A DNA stretch of 64,000 nucleotides. Origin: Eledone cirrhosa. Lineage: Eukaryota > Mollusca > Cephalopoda > Octopoda > Eledonidae. The stretch's first letter is position 1, and the number at the start of each line of letters is the position of its first letter. Position numbers and translations under genes: made by a program. The notes beneath the pieces were generated by a model. The model saw only the letters and a program-made list of their open reading frames with translations. It ran no database searches and had not been told where the DNA came from. Positions 54,120 through 64,000 of the stretch are shown here, piece by piece. The stretch spans positions 46,618,272-46,682,271 of the forward strand of contig OZ024745.1 of assembly GCA_964016885.1 (NCBI GenBank). Direction: 5' to 3'.

Positions 54120-56700
54120 CAAATAGTCCAATCTTTCCCACTTTTATGCAACATCTTTTTCTATTATGAAAAAAGAATTTTTTTCTTTTTTTTCTTTTCT
54201 GATAGCTTTGGATACCAAATATATCCATTATATATCAGCTTTTTAATTCTGAGCGATATCTTGCAAGTTGCGTTTATGTGTGTGTGTATGTGTATATATG
54301 TTAGTTCTAGCTAGTTACGTGCTCTTTCTTTATTGTATAGAAAAGTGCTTTGACCTTTTTGTTAAGTTTCATTGAAAACTGTGTTAGGATAAATACACTT
54401 CATTATGATGAAGGCACTTCATGCAGCCAATTACCTGGATTGATTTAGACTGTTATTTATTTTACTTATTTTTTTGTTTTGTTTTTTCTACCTTCACATC
54501 AGTCTGACTTTCATGAACTTATTCCAACTTTTAGGATTGCTAGGTTTTAGAAGATAATGATACTAAAAACTCCTTGTTTAGACCTGAATAACAATTTAGT
54601 ACTTAGTGTATTATAGGAATAAAGTTGGCTAATAGTGAAATTGTAATTTTCTGACTATTTATTTTAGTGGTTTCAGTCATTGGACTGGGACCATTCTGGA
54701 GCACCACATAGATGGGTTTATTTACTTATATCCATCCTAGTATTTATAAAATTGGGAATTTATTGATTTCTATTTATCGAATGAAGATACAGGACATACA
54801 AACATGGGTTAAGTTGTTTAAAAGTAGACACACACTAGGCCATCACAATTTCTACCTACTAATTCACTCACAAGACATTAGTCAGCCCAATTCTATATTA
54901 GACCAAGGTGTTGCACAGTGAAACTGAACATGAAACCATGTGGTTGCAAAACAAACTTCTTAATCATAAAGCCATGCATTGTAACTGAATGAATTTGTTC
55001 AAATATGTTTTCCACTTCCTGAAGTTGAATACAATTCATATAGTTTACCCTAAAAATATTTTTCCCATTTTTATACTTCGTCTGTTATAGAATGTAAACA
55101 ATGATGAATATTTCTGCTTCTGTGTACCTTTCCAGTCTTTTATCATTCATTTCTATTCTTAACTTCTTTGGCTTCACTTTTTCTCTGTTGTGTTTTACAT
55201 TGTTTATGATTGATTAAATTATATTAGAATTTCTTAAAGCAGAGCAGTTGTATAAAAATATTCTAGTAACTGTTGGAACTGCAGATTGAGCATGTCTTGA
55301 AAGTGGAAAATACAAAATATAAATCAATATTTTTAAGTTTGCTTTTCCAAAGATTGGTTTTTGACTTTTGTTTTTGTTCTATTTTTTTTTAAATTTCTAG
55401 TAATAGTTTTACTCCACACAAAAATCTACGACTTATTTTGTGCTAAAATAAATCTAACGGCATCAAATTAATTCTTTTGTGTATTTTCATATATCTATAC
55501 TCAATAAAATTAAGTTTCCATCACATGAATTCCAGCAATAATTTAATAACATTTAATTATCAAATCTGACAATTTGTTGAAATCATTCTATCCAGTAATT
55601 GATTGGTTAATGTTGTATTGATAGCTGTTATTCCTTGCTTTAAAAACAAGTTTGTATGTTGTAATGAGAAACAATACTGATTAGTAATGGTTTGAAAATA
55701 TTTCACATTCTTGAACCAATTGACAGCAAACTGGTGAGTGTTAGAGCAGAGAACAAAATACTTGGCAGTATTTATTCCGCTTCTTTAAACTTCAAGTTCA
55801 GCTTTTCCTTTTGGGGTGAATTGACAGAATTGTTAGAACAGTGGATGAGATGCATTGCAGTATTTATTCTGGGTTATTGCATTCTCTTACCTAGTTTAAC
55901 ACCACCACTACCTGTCACCCTGAGTGCTTTTAGTGGAGTTCACTTTGTTGGAAGCATTTGGACAAGGTTTCTAATTTGAGGGTAACTTTTTCTCCTTTCT
56001 GTCTCGAAAGCCCTGAAAAAAAAAAAAAAAGATAAAGCTTCATGAACACTGTCTTTTCCTCCCTGGCTAAATAGTAAAAAAAATGCACTTAAATTCCACC
56101 ATTCATTCATTTCTTTTTCTTTTGGCATCCAGTTCATGCTAGGACGGGTTGTATAGGTGTTTAAATCTCAGACCTTGTATGATTTATTGGAGTATTTTAA
56201 AACTGATGCTTTGTTCTAATACTATTAGGCATTCATCTGCCAAATGGGTCTTAGCACAATTTAATGCATATCAAACAATCGACAGCTAAATAATTCAACT
56301 ACTCCCAAGTTTTACTGATACATTTGCATTACCTTTCAATGCTATTTTATATGATTTAGAGGATATATATATTAAAATAGTATTGACTATTGTTGGGTGC
56401 CAACCCCTATTTTTTTTCTAAATTATAGTAGTCATTTTTCTGATCTTTGTTGAACAACTTAACTGTAGAACATTAAGCTGGATATAAACAAATAGCACTG
56501 TTTGCTTAAGTGGTGTCAATTTGGCAGTGTAATCACACAAACATATGTACATGAAGGGTTTCTGCATAGTTTCTGTCTACTAAATTCACTCAGAAGTCAT
56601 TGGTTATGCCAAGGCTATAGTAGGGGTCAAACTTGCAACCACAGAGCCATGGCTGTACTTATCTTTTTAGATGACAGCATTATTATTAATAAACATTTAA
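54120..56700. other. Largely unassigned AT-rich interval
   Basis: Contains the SINE remnants noted at 54815-54975 and 56540-56655 and a diverged SINE-A-like head at about 55815-55900 (GAATTGACAGAATTGTTAGA). No convincing exon. Confidence 0.4.
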
Positions 56701-56716
56701 ACTTGCAATGCAAAAA

Positions 56717-57172
56717 CATTATTCATCATCACATCATCATCACTGTTTTTATGTCCGTTCTTCCACGCTAGCATGGGTTAGATGGGTTGTCCTGTTGTGG
56801 GCAGTGTCCAGTCAGCTGACTTTGTCTTACTCATACAGGCACTGATTCTGGCTTGATTTCTACAGCTGGATGCCCTTCCTAACACCAACCTCATTTACAG
56901 TGAGTACTGGGTGCTTTTTTTTCTGTGGCGCCTACACATCCACTTTACAGTGTGGGCTGGGTGCTTTTTTGTTGTGACACCTCCACGACCACTTTGCAGT
57001 GTAATGATAGACTCCAGTCCTATCATCTCATTTCTACAGCTGAGTAAACTGGAGCAATGTGAAATAAAGTGTCCTGCTCAAAGAAATAACACATCACCCG
57101 GTCCGAGAATTGAACTCACAACTTTTCGATTGCAAGTCCAGTGCTCTAACCACTAAGCCATGCGCCTTCATA
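56717..57172 (-). repeat. Full-length tRNA-derived SINE with LINE-like tail
   Basis: Minus strand: GCGCATGGCTTAGTGGTTAG (A box), GAGTTCAATTCTCGGACC (B box), CTGAGTAGAAATGAGATGAT-like, then CAAAGTGGTCGTGGAGG-, AAAAGCACCCAGC- and GTTGGTGTTAGGAAGGGCAT-type tail, ending in (GAT)n. It is the most complete copy of the family at 361-670. Confidence 0.8.
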
Positions 57173-57214
57173 TTATAAATTCTTATTCTTTATTAAAAAT
57201 AAACTACTTGAATT

Positions 57215-57485
57215 GAGAAAGATTCGATTGGAATGGACATCTATCAATTTCAATGATGAGTGCTCTTGTTTTATCAACAGAACAGTTTTCATATGAAATT
57301 AACATGTAAGTGAGCATTCCAGAGACATGTGTACCCTTAACCTGATTCTTGGTGAGATTCAGCATTACACGGTGTATGACAAGGCTGGTCCTATATGTTG
57401 ATCAGAGGCTATGGTAAATGACACCCATGATGTCACACAGTGGGATTAACCCCAGGACCTTAATGGTCACAAAATTAACATCTTA
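57215..57485 (-). repeat. Antisense SINE with distal body
   Basis: CAACAGAACAGTTTTCATAT, GTAAGTGAGCATTCCAGAGA, TGAGATTCAGCATTACACGG, TGATGTCACACAGTGGGATT. Confidence 0.5.
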
Positions 57486-57489
57486 GCCA

Positions 57490-58495
57490 TTTCCCTATGC
57501 TACATCCACAATTCAATGGGAAAGTTAATTGAAATCTTTACTAATTTGAGACAATTGCTTTCAGAGCAGTAGGAAGTTGTTCTTAAGAGTGATGCAAGTG
57601 GTTAGTTAAGTGATATAGTAGTGTAACATTACTAAATGGTTTCTAGTATTCAAAATATAAGTGTAACAACATGAATACATGACCAGCTCTACTAAAGTTG
57701 TTTTGCTCCAGGTCAGCCTTGAGACCAATGATCAAGGGCATTCCAATTGTAGCCAACTAGTCTTATTTTATTCATATATAATGGATCTACATCTATATTA
57801 TCTGATGTATACCTTAAAAAAAAACAACAGTAGTATGAGTTGAGATTCGGTTGTTATTTTTAGCAGGTTGAGCAACCATATAGAGGTTCCCAGATGTTTT
57901 ATAAGGCAGTTGGCAAGTCTTGTTGGATAGTTATTTGAGGAAACCAATGATTAAAGGTATTCCAGTTGTGACCACCATCTTAATTCATTTAGATATAATA
58001 GGTGATGGTGAATAGTTGTTGGTTTAAGTTATCCAATGTATCCATTTGTTTTTAGATAGTAGTGTGATTTAAGGGAGATTTTGCTGTTATTTTTAGCATG
58101 TTGAGTGACCATGTAGTCTCCTAAAAATTTTATAGGGCAGTGTCTAAGTTCTGTTGGATATTCATTCTGTTTAGTTGATGTTAGCAATGAAAAGTAGCTT
58201 GAATGACTAACTCTACATAGGCATTTGTGTAAGCACTATAAATGTTTGTGTAATAGATGGGGATAAATAGAATTTGTTTGTTACATGATGGGAATTCAAA
58301 GATATTAAATTAGGAATCTGAATAGCGTTTCTTGTTTTCAAGAGTAAAAAAATGTACATCTAATGAAACTGATTTTTATCTTTAAGAATGGAAAGGAAAA
58401 AAAAGATTTATCTTGGAGCTAAAGAAAAAATGTGTGATAAACAAATATGTTTTAACAAGGGCAGTATGGATAGTTGCTAAAAATCAGTTCACAAA
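57490..58495. other. Non-genic interval with diverged internal repetition
   Basis: Three loosely similar stretches share GCATTCCAATTGTAGCCAAC / GTATTCCAGTTGTGACCACC and TTTTTAGCAGGTTGAGCAAC / TTTTTAGCATGTTGAGTGAC. Probably an old repeat family; 24110-24140 and 6880-6910 carry similar words. Confidence 0.4.
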
Positions 58496-58496
58496 T

Positions 58497-58683
58497 TTAA
58501 TCCCTTTTGTTATCATATCTCCAATGAAAGACACTGCCTATAATTTTGAAAATAATTAAGTATTTGGAGGCACTTACTAAGATGAATAATTTTCTCATTA
58601 TTAAGCCAGTGTTTGGAACATAATTTAACATCGATTCTTTCATTTAGTTTGAACAAGGGTTGGTATGGTATCAAAAAGTTTAA
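58497..58683 (+). mobile_element. TTAA-type MITE copy, shortened
   Basis: Left TTAATCCCTTTTGTTATCAT; right GGTATGGTATCAAAAAGTTT ending in TTAA (58680-58683). Confidence 0.7.
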
Positions 58684-58824
58684 TGCACCAAAATGATTTT
58701 TATTTAGAACTGAAAAACTTTACAGACAATTTCTAATGAAATTCACTGTAGACATGATTTTGAAAATACACTTCAATTATCTGTAATTTGTAGGAATATT
58801 TTGAAGGCAAATTATAGCTAGAAT

Positions 58825-59190
58825 TAAGGTGATGAATTGGCAGAATTGTTAGTGTAGGACAAATGCTTTACAGTATTTGTTCCAGCTTTTAATGTTGAGT
58901 TCAAATCCTGCCAAGGTCAACTTTGCCTTTCATCCTTTCAAGGTTGATGAAATAAAGTACTAGTAAAACACTGAGGTCAGTATAATCAACTTTCCCATTT
59001 CTACAAATTACTGACCTTGTGCCTAAATTAGAAATTATTATTGCAGCCAGAATCAGTGCCAGACAAAATGGTTCTTTGTTGAATTTAAATCCCATACAAG
59101 TCAACAGTGCCTTTCATCCTTCTGTGGTAGACAAAATAAATACTACATTGGTTTAATCAACTACACTTTCTCCTTGATGTGATCTTGTAT
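58825..59190 (+). repeat. Two successive older SINE-A-related copies
   Basis: Copy 1 (to about 59041): GGTGATGAATTGGCAGAATT, GAGTTCAAATCCTGCCAAGG, CCTTTCATCCTTTCAAGGTT, TGTGCCTAAATTAGAAATTA. Copy 2: CAGTGCCTTTCATCCTTCTG and TACATTGGTTTAATCAACTA. Confidence 0.65.
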
Positions 59191-59235
59191 TTGTTAGAAA
59201 TAATAGTTAAATGAAACTGTTTTATGCATAGTAAA

Positions 59236-59408
59236 TAATTTTCTACTTTTGGCACAAGGCCAGCAATTATCACAGTACATTACTGGTACTTTCTTTTATC
59301 GATCCTGTAAGGATGAAAGGCAAAGTTAACCTTGGCGAGGTTTGAACTCAGGCCGTAACTCTATGCTCCAAAACATGGTGTCCAACCCTCTACCGATACT
59401 GCCAATAT
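59236..59408 (-). repeat. SINE-A copy
   Basis: TTCTACTTTTGGCACAAGGC, TGTAAGGATGAAAGGCAAAG, and CTCTACCGATACTGCCAAT head complement. Confidence 0.85.
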
Positions 59409-59605
59409 TAGTGCATGTTTTAAGTAGAAAATTGAAGTTATTCATGTATTTTAATTCTTATTTGGTTTTACATTTTGTTTCTAGGTTTCATAGTCTGGTT
59501 TCATAGTGGTTTAAATGTCAAAGTATTTTTTATTTCTTTCAGGAAACCAATGAAACTAGAATGTTCTTTACTTGAAAATAATGTACTTTTTACTTATGTA
59601 TTATA

Positions 59606-59820
59606 TTAACCCTTTGGACACTAAACCACCTGAAACTGTCCATAAGTTTTATGATACTAAGCTGTTTATTTTCAAGTGATCCCAAAACCTTCATAATTTT
59701 ATATAAGAGCCTTTATGTTCCAGTTAGTTATATTACTGTTAGTTATACTGAATACTTTGAATGCTTATTTTCAAAATGATTTGAAAATTACACTGCATGA
59801 CACTATTTTTTTTAGCAAAC
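59606..59820 (-). mobile_element. TTAA-type MITE copy
   Basis: Left TTAACCCTTTGGACACTAAA; interior AAGCTGTTTATTTTCAAGTG and TATTTTCAAAATGATTTGAA. The right end is degraded. Confidence 0.6.
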
Positions 59821-60489
59821 TACTTTAGGTAATACTAGTTAATTTTAATGTGCTTTTTATGAATATGAAATCCACTTTGCTCTGTCACATCACATCAACA
59901 TTTTGTTTTACAAGATATCCCACATATACTACATTTACAGAAAAAGTGTCCAATCTGGTGAATATTGCACGTAATTTATTAATGTACTAAACTACAATTA
60001 ATCAATGTTGAGAAAACTTACCACAAAAAAGTTACAGCATTGATTTCACTGTCAAGATCAGTAGCGTGAAATCAGCAAAAGTCTACCACCATGCAGGGAT
60101 CAGCTCACCCTTGGTACCTTGTTTCAACAGTGATCATTTAATGAAATCTTTCACCATGCTGATTACTGATATTGCCTAAATCCAAAGGAAAGAAATCTAA
60201 ATGAATCTTTAAAAAGTGAATCGTCATGGACATTTTGACACACTGTGCATCGAATGAATCCAGAAGGTCTGCCAAGATTGCTTTGTAATTCAGGCTTCGA
60301 TTCTTTCCTAGAAAGTTTTCAACTGTTTAACACAGCATCATAAACTCGTTATTCAACTTCATTCAATGAATCTCTGAATATCTGATTCTTCATCAATGCT
60401 GTTGTTTTGGTTCCTGAGCATTGTTCCAGCCAGGTATTCATTTTGTTTTTGAATTTAAATATAAATTCTGTAATGTATAACTGAGGGTA

Positions 60490-60835
60490 ATATCTTCTTT
60501 GCCCACTTATTCCTGAGAGGGTCATGGGGGCAGAGTCCTCAAACGCTCCTTCCAGCGGGTCCTGTCAGAAGCAACCGTCTCCAACTGATCTGGCTGGATC
60601 CCCAAGCATGACCAGCTAAGCTCACGGATGTTATCCAATCATCTTGTATGGGGTCTACTCTTGGGTTTACTGCCAGTTGGTTTTTGCCTGTAAAATCTGT
60701 CCAGTGATTCTTTCCTGAGACATTCTAACCATATGCCCATAGTTCTACCTGGAGTGACTCTCTGATTTACGAGCTATGCACTCTATCTAGTAACGTTAGA
60801 AAGACCCTTCAGAGGAACCCCATTTTGGCTGCTAA
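60490..60835 (-). pseudogene. Degraded LINE fragment (third family), minus strand
   Basis: Contains the complement of the 48020-48340 segment: TCTTTCCTGAGACATTCTAA (VRMSQE-like), CTACCTGGAGTGACTCTCTG and TATCTAGTAACGTTAGAAAG, plus the gene end CTTCTTTGCCCACTTATTCC. Confidence 0.75.
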
Positions 60836-60939
60836 CATAATAATTATGAATTAATCTGTTATTTGATTCAGATTGGCTGAGGCAAATTGGGAATAGCCTA
60901 TATAGATATTTTAAATATTACATATCACCATTTAATGTC

Positions 60940-61262
60940 TTCACTTGTGTCAGACACGACAACCTTCCTAGTGGTGGTGATCTACACAATAAGTGCACCC
61001 AGTCCATGTAAAGTGGTTGGTGATAGGAAAGGCACCCAGCTGTAGAAAATCTTCTAAACAAGGTTGGGAGGACTCCTCAGTTATATCAAAAACCTTGCTT
61101 CTCTAGAGTTATTGGCATGATAAAATGCACTTGTGTGGGATTGTATGTTAGATCCCTGGTCTGCCTGAAGATCAGTGGCTCTACTTGAAAAAAGACCAGT
61201 TTGTGGTAACACATCCAAATCTTCTTAGCAAGGAAAATGGATAATAAATAACGATGATGATG
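60940..61262 (+). repeat. Tail-family repeat ending in GATGATG
   Basis: GTGCACCCAGTCCATGTAAA, GGTGATAGGAAAGGCACCCA, and AATGGATAATAAATAACGAT then GATGATG. Confidence 0.6.
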
Positions 61263-61719
61263 TATTTATTTTTTCAGTTAATTGACAATCTTTGGTTTAC
61301 AGTTAGTGTTTCAAGAATTGTAGTTTTGAAACAAGTAATCACAACAAATCCTTACTTAATTTGAATTTAAATTGCATGAATGTATTTCATATAAAGTTAT
61401 TTCTTGTGAAAATTAGACATTTAATGCATTATCTAATAAACTACAATCAGAAATTCAGATTTCCATAATTTAAATTAGCTATATTTTTATTATTTACATC
61501 TTATTGATTATTGTTCATTTGCAATTAAATCTTAATGATTTATCTGAAAACTTGGTCGTGTTTGCTGACAAATTTCTAAGAAATATTATAGCTTTAACTG
61601 CATCTAATTTAGCTATTAAAAACTGATGCTAAACAAATGCCATAATTTCTTCTGCCATCTTACAAGAAGCTTCTTTTCTATACTATGATGAAATTCAATG
61701 AGATTTTATGAAACTAATT

Positions 61720-62600
61720 TGTCTTGTTAAGATGTTGGGAAGTGGAGGACATGTCTGTGCAAGCGCATATGACGGGTGTCTATGAGGCTGTGGGCTGATG
61801 CAAGTACACACGCAACTCTTTATTGGAAACATAGTGGTACCATCTGATGTTCTCAATGGTTCTTAGAGCTCTATCGAAACCATTGATCCTCTTTGCCAGG
61901 GTCTTTGTGAGGGGCCACATTTCTGCTCCATAGAGAACGGAGAGGACTGCCACATAGATACAGAGCTTCATCTTCTGAGAGATAGAGCAGTGGTGCCAAA
62001 GGGGCTTCCGTAGAGTGTGTGTGACCCTGGCAGCCAGGCCACCTCTGCGGTTGATCTGCAGAGTCAACGGTCAGGTCTTCATTGTTGTTGACTGTCAAGC
62101 CTAGGTAAATGAAGGAGCTGACAAACTCCTCGACATTAGGGCTAATATGAAGTGGGGAAGGATCTGGGCACTGCTACAGAGCTGTTAAAACAGGGTCGTG
62201 ATCTTGCGAGGCGCGCTGATGAGCTTCAGAAGTTTCCAGAGTGGTCAACCATGTCAAAAGCTTCCTTGAGGTTGATAAAGAGGTGGCGATCTCTGCAGAA
62301 CTCCCAAAATCTTTCAATAATGAGACAGGACAGAAATGAGGATCTTGATGAAGGGCTTGCTTAGAATGGCGAGGAGGGGGATGCTACAGATAAGTTTGTC
62401 ACTCTTCTGTTTTCAGAAGGGAAGGATAATGCCATAGGTCCAGTCATTTGGGAGCCACTCTGACACCCATATATGGTTGATGTGGGTGAGACACTGGACC
62501 TTTTATCTCCGCCTGTTTTTGACATCTCTGCAGTTTTGTGTGTGCTCAAAGGAAATATTTCTCTAATATTATGTTTGTCAGCACTCATATTACACCCTAA
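61720..62600 (-). pseudogene. Degraded LINE RT fragment (fourth family)
   Basis: Minus-strand peptides, in order across frameshifts: SEWLPNDWTYGIILPF (RT fingers, W....I.P..K), a KLICSIPLLAILSKPFIKIL- and FWRSATTALYQPQ-like segment, DFRAAFDTVD-like remnants, then NRRGGLAARVTHTLRKPLWH, HCSISQKMKLCIYVAVLSVL, YGAEMWPLTKTLAKRINGFD and RALRTIENIRWYHYVSNKEL. This is the classic LINE C-terminal LYGAE.W.LTK...RI..F....LR.I..I.W...V.N.EL signature. Higher GC than its flanks. Confidence 0.8.
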
Positions 62601-64000
62601 TTTTCTTTTTGTAAACCAATTATGCTAGCCCTATTTTATGGCTAATTCAATTAACAATGTTCACACAAAATTATTAGATAACTAGTACATGTAGGAAACA
62701 TGTAAAAATAGTCTGAATTCCTGTAGTTTTTTCATATGGCCTACATGATTATTTCTATAAAATAGTTGAGGGTATGGTATTTGTCAGTTCTTTTTGTGAT
62801 TTGGTTAATCATAAAGATACATAAAATAAGGATTCTTGACTGTTTCCAATTATTTAGCTATTAATGTCTGATGGTTTCGAATAGCAAAGAATTTTGAGAA
62901 CAGTCCAATGGTATGAATCCCATTACATTTGTTGCATATGCCTTTTGTATCCAGATTGCTTTGTAATAATATTTGATTCTGAGGGCTGTATTATATCAAT
63001 GTAAAGGCAACACTAAAGATGAATTAAAATATATTAGTTACAAGAAGAGTAGTAACTCCTGACTTTGTGGTATTGATGTGATTAATGATTAATGTATGAA
63101 GAGGGAATTATAGAGAATTGTAGTAGTACTGTAAATGATTTGGTGAAATGTTTAGTGTGACATTTGAGGGGTGGAGGGTGGACTTCAGTAGAAAGGATAT
63201 GTAATTAGGAAAATTAGAGGCTATTGTATTTGCAGCAGTGGAAGATATACACCATCTCTAACAGCTAATAGTTGATATTATTGGACAAATTTTACTAAAT
63301 TTAACAGTAAAAAAAACAGTTGCATATATGTTTTTCTCTACAGTTCTTATCAAATAGTGCAGATAAGGTTTAGCTTGATATTGGTTCTATATCACTGAAA
63401 TATCTCTTGTGCTATCTTAATTTTCAGCTAGAATATAGCATCAATACAAATATACAATCTGGCAGTTGAGCCCAAAATTTCAATGTAGTTATTGATTCTT
63501 GAAAAATTAAGATAGCAACTTTAGATGAAGTGTTCTAGATATTAGACATAGTAACCACAGCCATTTGTTAGTGTTTATTTCGCTTTTGTTTTGGTTTAAT
63601 TAATTTTTAATTTTTATGTTCAGATAAGTAGATATAAAATGACACCAACTGCTAATGGAAAATGATTGTTTGATATTTAACTTTTGTGGATGAAGTGGGT
63701 TTTGTGAAATTCTCATATTTCTATTTATTAAATTAAAATTTTCTATACTAATATAAGATTTCCTCATTCTTATAGTTTTTAGCATAAAACTCATTATCAG
63801 AAAGATAGTCAACTGCCAAAGTTATTAACTGACAATCCAGTGAATACTCAATATTACAATAGACTTTCTTTTTAGAAAACTATATTTGTTTATTTAATCA
63901 TTAATTTCTACAAGGAAAAGGTGATGCAGTAGAAAGGAGGAGCAACTGCAGGTGAATCTAAACTATAATAAAGTAAGAAGCGCGGGACTGCATACGGTTT
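62601..64000. other. Non-genic AT-rich interval to the window end
   Basis: No exon, recognised SINE, LINE or MITE. Presumed intron of the plus-strand gene starting at 42212, or intergenic. Confidence 0.35.

Noticed and set aside
60000..60440. Complex, non-AT stretch that might be coding on either strand
   Set aside because: Stops interrupt every frame within about 50 codons and no family was recognised.

Overview
The window looks like nuclear DNA from a cephalopod mollusc, most likely an octopus. It is AT-rich and intron-rich, full of (TA)n, (CA)n and (GAT)n microsatellites, and packed with tRNA-derived SINEs and decayed LINEs of types I associate with cephalopod genomes. No prokaryotic gene organisation, CRISPR array or intact tRNA/rRNA gene was seen. 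The species call is inference from repeat style, not from a marker gene.

Two host loci are supported. (1) A minus-strand gene, FAM81 (FAM81A/FAM81B family, coiled-coil protein), has three coding exons: 31893-31624, 15604-15356 and 11595-11353. All three have consensus splice sites and phase-0 boundaries, and join into one 254-codon reading frame. A probable non-coding first exon lies near 41580-41340. About 110 C-terminal residues, judged by vertebrate FAM81A length, are missing; their exons should lie left of position 11353, probably outside the window. (2) A plus-strand gene of unknown identity starts at 42212 with a 67-nt coding part of its first exon, ending at a strong donor at 42279. 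The two genes are divergent, with about 0.9 kb between the FAM81 first-exon donor and the plus-strand ATG, so they probably share a bidirectional promoter. The last ~21 kb of the window is probably intron of the plus-strand gene.

Nearly everything else is repeats. 1-11 kb: SINEs, a minus-strand fragment of an RT-associated C-terminal domain (3.25-3.69 kb), a LINE tail grown into a 350-bp ACC microsatellite, and short MITEs. 11-41 kb (FAM81 introns): a 31-bp minisatellite, several SINE copies with clean target-site duplications, a near-perfect 183-bp hairpin (20601-20978), a moderately intact LINE with RT and a PHD-like finger (25.9-27.9 kb), and a second, larger copy of the RT-associated C-terminal domain (38.9-39.6 kb). 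42-64 kb: degraded LINE fragments of at least three families, more SINEs and MITEs.

The most notable non-gene findings are these. There is a family of about 14 short non-coding elements bounded by TTAA and CCCTTT-type termini (piggyBac-like MITEs). One of them carries a second MITE inserted precisely at an internal TTAA. A long hairpin inside a FAM81 intron is a candidate double-stranded substrate for ADAR editing. A SINE and a LINE share the same 3' tail, which points to a mobilisation partnership.
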